Source: Schleiferiaceae bacterium (GTDB taxonomy: Bacteria; Bacteroidota; Bacteroidia; Flavobacteriales; Schleiferiaceae). Taken from it: a stretch of DNA of 11,761 nt. Both the position numbers and the translations under genes were made by a program. The stretch's first letter is position 1, and each line of letters opens with the position of its first letter. Shown here one piece after another: positions 7,501 through 11,761 of this stretch. The notes under the pieces were generated by a model. That model had not been told where the DNA came from. It saw only the letters and a program-made list of their open reading frames with translations, and searched no databases. The stretch lies in contig JAOARK010000257.1 of the NCBI GenBank assembly GCA_025210575.1, positions 1 to 11,761 of the forward strand. Direction: 5' to 3'.

Positions 7501-7826
7501 ACCTTGGCATTTTCAGTATTTGCATCTAACCACTTGGCTTGATATGCAAAACCTGTAACCTCGTTAGAATTGGTAGCGTTATGATTATGCTGTTCTCTTC
7601 CGCAACAGTCTTCCCAATCATCAGCACTTATTAGCATATAGGTAAGGGCAGTGTTTTCAAAAAACAGGGCGCCTTGATTCAATTCTAATTTGTAAGAAAT
7701 GAACTCTTGCCATTGACCTTTATTCTCAATGAAAACCGCATTGTCATGCCCTTTTTCATCGGCATGAGCCATCGCACCTATCAGAATTGACAGGGACCAA
7801 ATGATATGTTTAATGGTTCTCTTCAA
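4530..7826 (-). CDS. T9SS type B cargo protein: DUF7948-like head, SBBP propeller, three PKD domains, gliding-motility CTD
   Basis: This is a 1098-residue secreted or surface protein, probably exported by Sec and then the type IX secretion system. A signal peptide spans about residues 1-22 (MKRTIKH, hydrophobic core, cut after AHA). Residues 28-246 resemble the DUF7948 head (FIENKGQW, 32-39; ending DLIIDPTVEFSSY). Residues 250-757 contain seven Y-x-G-G-like strands (near 251, 325, 404, 481, 547, 608, 692) with SBBP signatures such as STYFGGS and DFPT, suggesting a seven-bladed propeller. Three PKD domains follow (about 765-840, 848-925, 932-1003). Each has a WDFGDG-type loop and one cysteine near each end (776/829, 858/913, 941/995). 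Residues 1014-1098 are the CTD (IPTAFTPNGDLNNEEF, then FGEEIFRT, FWDGTYNGQ, DVYVYRF). The start is TTG: the upstream in-frame ATG is followed at once by a stop, and the next Met (19) would lose the signal peptide. Ligand and role are unknown; adhesion or gliding is inferred. Confidence 0.9.
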   Translation of the reverse strand: MKRTIKHIIWSLSILIGAMAHADEKGHDNAVFIENKGQWQEFISYKLELNQGALFFENTALTYMLISADDWEDCCGREQHNHNATNSNEVTGFAYQAKWLDANTENAKVGLNPRYDHRNYLKGNDPDKWAKDVKLYKHLKYLNIYNKIDVEFYGVDQDLKYNWIVHPGGNPENIKTEYSSNVNVSIVNGDLWIDAPTGKIIEKAPFVFQMINGKRKVISSKYELNGNVVSIQLGRYNSNFDLIIDPTVEFSSYSGSAADNWGFTATYDDDGNLYGAGIVFDVGYPITANNIGNVFHPQPPFVFDPTTDIGLTKFNSDGTARIYSTYIGGDDVEQPHSMIVNSQGELIMFGSTGSLNFPVRVNGYQNTHGGGPNLNVTTYYKFTRTDIFVIKINAQGNFMTGGTFFGGSDSDGINNSNVKNYGDKSRGEVVVDDQDNIYIASSTRSSDFPTAGSPQQTSLKGVQDGIVAKFNPNLSTLLWSTYFGGSSIDGAFSITLNPNGDVYACGPTNSNDLAMTTGALNSTHQGSNDGWVARFNGNTGALIKTSYLGTGASDQAFLIDSDKNNGIYVFGQSLGAYPVSPGVYSNPGSKQFIQKLSPDLSQSVFSTVIGSGGGNINIVPTAFNVDDCLNILISGWGGNTNAPNQQVNPGQLGGNTFGMPVTNDAYQSSTDGSDFYFMVLGNDASSLVYGSYFGGNQSDEHVDGGTSRFSPDGNIYQAVCAGCGATNFPTTPGALSTQNGAANTFGCNLGVIKVNFETSITAGLDVDWNADVDTNCNTLTIKFQNTSRNANSYVWDLGNGQTSTDKEPTGTYTSFGTYTVMLIAIDTICDISDTVSMVFDHDTGIVPVADFEVNYVSCDLTREVNINNKSRKGANSFFWDFGDGNTSTQQSPQHNYANSGVYTITLIAYNTLCNNSDTLVKQVDFDYDIPPPEVRVTANPCGNGSIAVELENDSAWYSYTWEFSDGTIEQGRNPKHKFTISDTYSVYLKITDSLCNNEFEFNFTEYFLISENRLYIPTAFTPNGDLNNEEFIISGNSCLEDSEFIILNAFGEEIFRTDKPFEEFWDGTYNGQPAQEDVYVYRFNSKTITRNGYIVLYH
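4550..4572 (+). terminator. Probable intrinsic terminator of hisS
   Basis: Seventeen bases past the hisS stop, an 8-bp stem forms between 4550-4557 and 4562-4569 (AACCGTTA pairing with TAATGGTT, with one G-U wobble) around the loop CGCG. A run of five T (4568-4572) overlaps and follows the 3' arm. The T-run is on the plus strand only, so it points to termination of hisS. It lies inside the last codons of the opposite T9SS cargo gene, within its sorting domain. Confidence 0.5.
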
Positions 7827-7833
7827 GGTTTTG

Positions 7834-7866
7834 CAAAAATAGTACTACATATTAACGTTTTTTCAA
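7834..7866 (-). promoter_or_regulatory. Probable promoter of the T9SS cargo gene (TTG-N22-TATTTTTG)
   Basis: On the minus strand TATTTTTG (7834-7841) matches TAnnTTTG exactly. A TTG (7864-7866) lies 22 bases upstream, within the spacing range known for flavobacterial -33/-7 promoters. The box ends only 7 bases before the TTG start codon, so the transcript should begin at or very near it. A small dyad, CATTG-aat-CAATG (7868-7880), lies just upstream of the -33 element and could be an operator or chance. Confidence 0.5.
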
Positions 7867-7894
7867 TCATTGAATCAATGCTTAGACTCACTTT

Positions 7895-9067
7895 TTAATC
7901 GAGCCTTTCGGCAAGAATAAAAGCCTTTTGGCCACTTAATAGAGTAGTAGCAAACAAAAACCTTGCCCCTCCATCAATACTCTTTAAACGTTTTTTTATG
8001 GCTTCTGGTTTAAGATTAAAATTTCTTGATACAATATTGAGATATTCTTTCTTATATGACTGCTTAAATGGTTTCTGGATGTCCATAATTTTAAAGGATT
8101 TTCCATGAAAATTAGAGATATAGTTTTGAGAAGTAAAAAGGTTTGAATGCGGTGCGATTTTCTTTAGGTCAAACTCATGGCAAACTTCAGAAAACATTCT
8201 TCCCTTCATAATACTTGAATTAGGTTCATATAAATATACTTCTGGATCGGCATAGAGCTCTCTTGTTCCTTTTGAAGATTGTAAGCTGTGAACCTTTTCC
8301 TTATCGAAATTTATCGCTTTTAGAACTACTGATCCATTATAGTCTGGTTTGAGTAGAAATAGCAGCTCTTTACACTCGTTGTTCACCGATACAATATGAA
8401 CTTCAAGACATGATTTTAATTCGTTCAGAACAAGATTAATATCAAGCAATGGAGACGCTTTAATAAGAATGGCATCCCCTTTTTTAAGCAATAAATCTTG
8501 ATGCTCAACAACATTTGGAATGCAATCATGAAGCGATACTATTCTTTGTCCTTCTTTTCTTCGTGCCGGGTCAACATAAATCAGATCGAACTTACTGGGA
8601 ATTGAATCGAGATATTCAAGCCCATTTGTATTCTCTACTTTTATTGGTGCTTTAAGCACCTTAAAGTTATGCTCGGCTAAAACACACAAGTCTTTAGAAA
8701 TTTCGCAATACGTTGATTCTTTAAAATTTTGCGAAAGAAAAAAAGTATCTACGCCCATACCTCCTGTAATGTCTATTAAAGAATGACCGCTCGTTATAGA
8801 TGATTTGTATTTCCCAGTTTTATCTGATGAAGATTGTTCTAAATTGAGTTTTGGCGGGAACACTAGTTTTTCATGACCAACCCATGTGGGATTCTTTTTT
8901 TGTAACCGTTGTCTTGCTTCGACTTGGTTAATTAGTAGAGAATAGGGGAGGTCCTTTTTTTTGCTGTATTTCAATCGCAGTTTTTCAGGTCTTGCCTTTA
9001 AATTTAATTCAATAAACTCCTTAGCTTCAGAGCTAGAAAGAGCAGCAAGGTCTTCGGTTGAAAACAT
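7895..9067 (-). CDS. THUMP-like / PG1098-type class I SAM-dependent methyltransferase
   Basis: This 390-residue cytoplasmic protein matches an uncharacterised Bacteroidota methyltransferase family (PG1098-like). Residues about 1-90 form a helical N-terminal region. The Rossmann methyltransferase core follows: motif I LIDITGGMGVD (97-107), an acidic CEIS (121-124) at the end of strand 2, and the catalytic-loop position FDLIYVDPARR (160-170). ILIKASPLLD (200-209) forms strand 5. Residues about 270-315 fit the ferredoxin-like insert and about 318-388 the THUMP-like tail (FKIMDI, ending RFLFATTLLSGQKAFILAERLD). DPARR differs from the NPPY motif of N6-adenine or N2-guanine enzymes, so the target base is uncertain. 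The tail suggests RNA. The ATG directly abuts the stop of the AI-2E-family gene (TAG then ATG, no gap), implying translational coupling. Confidence 0.85.
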   Translation of the reverse strand: MFSTEDLAALSSSEAKEFIELNLKARPEKLRLKYSKKKDLPYSLLINQVEARQRLQKKNPTWVGHEKLVFPPKLNLEQSSSDKTGKYKSSITSGHSLIDITGGMGVDTFFLSQNFKESTYCEISKDLCVLAEHNFKVLKAPIKVENTNGLEYLDSIPSKFDLIYVDPARRKEGQRIVSLHDCIPNVVEHQDLLLKKGDAILIKASPLLDINLVLNELKSCLEVHIVSVNNECKELLFLLKPDYNGSVVLKAINFDKEKVHSLQSSKGTRELYADPEVYLYEPNSSIMKGRMFSEVCHEFDLKKIAPHSNLFTSQNYISNFHGKSFKIMDIQKPFKQSYKKEYLNIVSRNFNLKPEAIKKRLKSIDGGARFLFATTLLSGQKAFILAERLD

Positions 9068-10165
9068 CTAAATATTCTTAGTGAGGCTTCTTACCACCTT
9101 GATATTCTGAAGAAATTCTTTCGCAAAAATCCTAAGGGCAGAATAGGCAGGTATGGCAATAATCATTCCTGTGGCACCAGCAAGCGTTCCGGCAATTGCA
9201 ATGACCACGAAGATCTCTAAGGGATGCGCATTTATACTATTTGAGAAGATAATGGGTTGAAAGAAAATATTATCCGTAACCTGAGTAACCGCGAAAACAG
9301 ATAGTATTTGTAGCGTAAACAACCCATAGTGGACATCCATACCTAATGCGTAAGCTTGACCTACGCCAATGATAACACCAAATGCCATCCCGAAAATAGG
9401 GCCGATATAGGGGATTAAGTTTGCTGTGGCAGCGAACAACGCAATCACTAATGCACTCTCTAAGCCCACGAAGAATTTTAAGCCCACAAATACCAATGTA
9501 AAAATCCCGATCATTTGAATTAACAAACCTCTGAAGTAGCGCGTAAGTGTATGTTTCATTTGGGGAATCATACTATTAAAGCGATCCATGTATTTATCGG
9601 GTATAAGGCCAGATATAATAGAAAGAGTAAGGTTTTCCTCTTTAAGGAAAAAGAAAAGCATAAAGAGAATGGCAAATGTTGCCACCGCAAGGTTGCCCAA
9701 TCCCCCAACAACTCCACCAAAAGCAGAAGTAATGGTATCAACATTTAAGAAACCTAAAATCGACTGTTTTATATTTGATTCTTCGGTTCCCATATCTATT
9801 TCAAGGGTACCTAAAAACTCCTTTAAACTGGAGTATTCAGACTCGAGTCCTTCACTTACTTTATGAAAATCGATATTTGATAGCACCGCAATTTCTGAAG
9901 CAAAACTTGGAAGTAGTAAGTAGTTTAAGAGTATTAAGCCGAAAAAGAGCACGATAATAGTAACAGCTGCAGCAAGTGCTCTAGGAATTCCAAATCTTCT
10001 GATCTTGATCTTCGCAATTTGATTTACAATGGGCTTGGCTACAAGAGAGATCACAGAGGCTATAATGAAATAGATTACAATGGCCCTAACAGTGTAAATC
10101 ATATATAATCCTATAGCAATAGCCACTAACTGCAATACAGATTTGGTATAGATAGTCGGTTTCAT
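9068..10165 (-). CDS. AI-2E family (PerM/TqsA-like) membrane transporter
   Basis: The 365-residue integral inner-membrane protein has the family's usual architecture. Two hydrophobic helices are near residues 10-45, one at 62-86, and a soluble amphipathic domain spans about 87-145. A helix at 155-175 leads into FFFLKEE. The C-terminal block of helices (about 212-345) carries the conserved NLIPYIGPIFG (249-259), VTDNIFFQP (296-304) and NAHPLEIFVVIAIAG (312-326). Family members have been linked to autoinducer-2 export or ion transport, but substrates differ and AI-2 should not be assumed here. The start overlaps the DUF4159 stop by four bases (ATGA on the minus strand) and the stop abuts the methyltransferase start, making it the middle gene of a three-gene operon. 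Confidence 0.9.
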   Translation of the reverse strand: MKPTIYTKSVLQLVAIAIGLYMIYTVRAIVIYFIIASVISLVAKPIVNQIAKIKIRRFGIPRALAAAVTIIVLFFGLILLNYLLLPSFASEIAVLSNIDFHKVSEGLESEYSSLKEFLGTLEIDMGTEESNIKQSILGFLNVDTITSAFGGVVGGLGNLAVATFAILFMLFFFLKEENLTLSIISGLIPDKYMDRFNSMIPQMKHTLTRYFRGLLIQMIGIFTLVFVGLKFFVGLESALVIALFAATANLIPYIGPIFGMAFGVIIGVGQAYALGMDVHYGLFTLQILSVFAVTQVTDNIFFQPIIFSNSINAHPLEIFVVIAIAGTLAGATGMIIAIPAYSALRIFAKEFLQNIKVVRSLTKNI

Positions 10166-10815
10166 ATTACAGCACCTTGATTAAAAACAAAATAAATAAT
10201 GTTCGCACCCATTTTTAGCGCTTTTAGCCTTATGGCCTCCGGATCATTATGAACAGATGCATCTTCCCATCCATCTCCTAAATCGCACTCAGAGGTGTAT
10301 AAACACATCATTCTTCCTTCATAAATGAGGCCGTATGCCATAGATGGTTTTTGATCATGTTCATGAATCTTTGGAAGTCCTTTTGGGAAATCATAAACAT
10401 TATTGAATAGTTGATGGTCGTCCGGGATTTGAACGAAATCTAGTTCTGGAAACACCTTTTTCATTTCAGGACGGATAAAAGGGTCCATTCCATAGTTATC
10501 GTCAATATGCAAAAATCCACCTGCCAAAAGATATTCTCTCAGATTTCGCGCTTCTGCCGCACTGAAGACCACATTCCCATGACCAGTCATGTGCACAAAC
10601 GGATGATTAAAAAGTGCTGACGATCCTACTTCAACCATCTCGTAATCCGAATTCAGGTTAGTGCCTATGTTGTCATTACAAAACGTTGATAGATTCTTTA
10701 GAGACGTAGGATTTGAATACCAATCACCTCCACCACTGTACTTTAAAACGGCAAGTTTTAAATCTGCTTGAGAATAAGTGAAAAAAGGAAGAAGCAAAAA
10801 GAGAAATATGCGCAT
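10162..10815 (-). CDS. DUF4159-domain exported protein
   Basis: This 217-residue protein has a Sec signal peptide (MRIFLFLLLPFFTYSQ, cleavage near residues 16-17), so the domain faces the periplasm. DUF4159 signatures run through the chain: LKYSGGGDWYSNPTSLKNL (24-42), HMTGHGNVVFS (75-85), LREYLLAGGFLHIDDNYG (92-109), and C-terminal MGANIIYFVF (202-211). The fold resembles a flavodoxin/ThuA-like alpha-beta domain. The acidic HIDDNYGMD stretch and many histidines could bind a ligand or metal, but no activity is established. In other bacteria this domain is often fused to membrane or von Willebrand-type proteins. Here it is a short stand-alone form. It is the first gene of the operon with the AI-2E-family and methyltransferase genes. 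Confidence 0.88.
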   Translation of the reverse strand: MRIFLFLLLPFFTYSQADLKLAVLKYSGGGDWYSNPTSLKNLSTFCNDNIGTNLNSDYEMVEVGSSALFNHPFVHMTGHGNVVFSAAEARNLREYLLAGGFLHIDDNYGMDPFIRPEMKKVFPELDFVQIPDDHQLFNNVYDFPKGLPKIHEHDQKPSMAYGLIYEGRMMCLYTSECDLGDGWEDASVHNDPEAIRLKALKMGANIIYFVFNQGAVI

Positions 10816-10820
10816 GAAAA

Positions 10821-10828
10821 CAAATATA
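10821..10828 (-). promoter_or_regulatory. Probable -7 element of the DUF4159 operon (TATATTTG)
   Basis: The minus strand carries an exact TAnnTTTG match, TATATTTG. It ends 5 bases before the DUF4159 ATG, so transcription would begin at or within a base or two of the start codon, giving a leaderless or nearly leaderless mRNA. No TTG is visible at the usual -33 spacing. Confidence 0.45.
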
Positions 10829-10870
10829 GAAAGTAAGTCTAACGAAAAACTTAGAGTATTCTTTTTCCTT

Positions 10871-10893
10871 TTGTGATACAGATCATAATCTGT
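10871..10893. promoter_or_regulatory. Crp/Fnr-like dyad overlapping a second inverted repeat
   Basis: TTGTGATACAGATCATAA (10871-10888) is a dyad of 7-base arms around ACAG with one mismatch. The core TGAT-N4-ATCA matches the inner Fnr half-sites, and TGTGA-N6-TCATA differs from the Crp consensus at one base. An overlapping perfect dyad, ACAGAT-cata-ATCTGT, spans 10878-10893. The site lies between two divergent genes, 55 bases from the DUF4159 start and 87 bases from the Fn3 gene start. A role in regulation is inferred from symmetry alone. Confidence 0.35.
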
Positions 10894-10910
10894 TGAGATT
10901 TAGACGTTCC

Positions 10911-10946
10911 TACATTTTAATAAATTAAACTAATAGCTTATTTTTC
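10911..10946 (+). promoter_or_regulatory. Candidate -7 elements of the Fn3 secreted-protein gene
   Basis: Two one-mismatch matches to TAnnTTTG lie upstream of the ATG at 10976: TACATTTT (10911-10918), with a TTG 15 bases upstream (10893-10895), and TATTTTTC (10939-10946), ending 29 bases before the ATG. Neither is a full match with ideal spacing, so I cannot choose between them. Confidence 0.3.
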
Positions 10947-10975
10947 TGTCCAAGATTTTAAACCCAAAAAATCGG

Positions 10976-11761
10976 ATGAAAAAACTATTACTTAGCATCG
11001 CTATAGGTGTGTTTATGCCTATGGTGGTTTTTGCACAAATTACCACTACTTCTGCTACTTACACTACCCAATCCATACCTACACTAATCAATTTCGGGGG
11101 ACCTCCAACAACCACAGTTAATTCTACTTGTATAGACACGCTTACGGTTACGATTCCTGCGGGAGATCAGGTTGTATATCTTGATGTTGAATACGATATG
11201 ACCGCAACAGGTGCATTTGGTTTTCAACAATACTCTTATATGGAGTTCTTTAATAATGGAACCAAAGAACCACAAGTTTATCAAGGAAATGGTTTTGGAG
11301 GTACGGTTTCTTACAACCGTACCCAAGTCAACATAGCCAATGGAGTGAGCGCTTCAGGAGTGTTGAAATTTGGTTTACATGCCTTTAGAACAGCAAATGG
11401 AGTTGGATGCGATAGTGTTTTCCAGAAAGTAGATCAAGGTACTTGGAAGGTAACCGTGTACCATGGAACACCACCGTTATGCTTACCTCCTTCAGGGCCA
11501 ATGGTAGATTGGGTACTATCAAATTCGGCTCAGGTATCATGGACGTCAGGAGGAGCGGCCAATGCAAGAATTGAATACGGAGCTACTGGTTTTGCGCCAG
11601 GCTCAGGTACGGTTATTTCGGCTACAGGTAATTCTCATGTTATTACAGGTTTAACCCCATCTACTACTTATGATTTTTATATTCAAGACAGCTGCGGTGT
11701 TGGAAGTACGAGTCTTTGGACATCAGTAGAAAGCTTTACAACATTGTGTACACCTGAAACA
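10976..11761 (+). CDS. Secreted protein with Fn3-like domain, 3' end outside window
   Basis: The frame opens at ATG 10976 and stays open for 262 codons to the window edge. A Sec signal peptide spans residues 1-20 (MKKLLLSIAIGVF, cut after VFA before QITT). Residues about 24-165 are Thr/Gly/aromatic-rich with alternating strands (CIDTLTVTIPAG, VVYLDVEYDMTA, GTWKVTVYHG) and look like one beta-sandwich; I do not recognise the family. Residues about 167-258 are a fibronectin type III-like domain: CLPPSG opening, AQVSWTS strand, ARIEYGATGF, ITGLTPSTTYDFYIQDSC, and SFTTLCTP closing. CTPET may begin a second repeat. Such proteins in this phylum are usually large T9SS cargo ending in a sorting domain, but the C-terminus is not visible here. 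The gene is divergent from the DUF4159 operon. Confidence 0.85.
   Translation, partial: MKKLLLSIAIGVFMPMVVFAQITTTSATYTTQSIPTLINFGGPPTTTVNSTCIDTLTVTIPAGDQVVYLDVEYDMTATGAFGFQQYSYMEFFNNGTKEPQVYQGNGFGGTVSYNRTQVNIANGVSASGVLKFGLHAFRTANGVGCDSVFQKVDQGTWKVTVYHGTPPLCLPPSGPMVDWVLSNSAQVSWTSGGAANARIEYGATGFAPGSGTVISATGNSHVITGLTPSTTYDFYIQDSCGVGSTSLWTSVESFTTLCTPET

Noticed and set aside
7868..7880. CATTG-aat-CAATG dyad as a terminator of the methyltransferase operon
   Set aside because: On the minus strand the hairpin is followed by an A-run rather than T, so it does not look like an intrinsic terminator. It may be an operator or chance.
9588..9866. A 92-codon plus-strand frame opposite the AI-2E-family gene
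   Set aside because: Antisense to conserved transmembrane coding sequence, no promoter or motif; composition is what reverse-complemented membrane codons give.
11084..11567. Two minus-strand frames (80 and 60 codons) near the right edge
   Set aside because: The plus strand here is one continuous frame with signal peptide and Fn3-like domain, so these are antisense shadows.
1..11761. Defence island, CRISPR array, prophage, insertion sequence, tRNA or rRNA
   Set aside because: I looked for repeat-spacer patterns, transposase or integrase motifs, terminal inverted repeats and tRNA-like cloverleaf sequence and saw none. Gene content is core metabolism and envelope proteins.

Overview
The window looks like a stretch of chromosome from a Bacteroidota bacterium, most likely of the class Flavobacteriia. 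The DNA is AT-rich and Shine-Dalgarno sequences are essentially absent. Several genes are preceded by the TAnnTTTG promoter element typical of this phylum. The proteins belong to families characteristic of it: DUF5777 outer-membrane barrel, DUF4159, THUMP-like methyltransferase, and a PKD-rich secreted protein with a 'gliding motility-associated' type IX secretion (T9SS) sorting domain. I see no mobile element, CRISPR array, tRNA or rRNA, and no clear sign of horizontal transfer.

Layout, left to right. Bases 1-76 hold the last 24 codons of a gene that is probably a YceI-family protein. A DUF5777 barrel protein (82-984, +) follows 5 bases later. Facing it is an unrecognised four-helix membrane protein (986-1435, -). 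After a 141-base divergent gap comes an FAD-dependent L-2-hydroxyglutarate oxidase (lhgO, +), tail to tail with a small lipoprotein (-). Histidyl-tRNA synthetase (hisS, +) is next, tail to tail with a 1098-residue T9SS cargo protein (-) built of a signal peptide, a DUF7948-like head, a probable seven-bladed SBBP-type propeller, three PKD domains and a type B sorting domain. Then a tightly coupled minus-strand operon, transcribed right to left: DUF4159 protein, AI-2E-family membrane protein, THUMP-like methyltransferase. The right edge holds the first 262 codons of a second secreted protein with an Fn3-like domain, divergent from the operon.

Most of the window is house-keeping and cell-envelope biology rather than an obvious defence or mobile system. 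Its less ordinary features are organisational. Three convergent gene pairs have stop codons that overlap or lie one base apart, so any terminator must lie inside the opposing coding sequence, and one good candidate does (after hisS). Two genes have a TAnnTTTG box pressed against the start codon, suggesting leaderless mRNAs, and one of these starts with TTG. A Crp/Fnr-like dyad lies in the divergent gap before the Fn3 gene. The main gaps in function are the four-helix membrane protein, the 105-residue lipoprotein and the DUF4159/AI-2E/methyltransferase operon.
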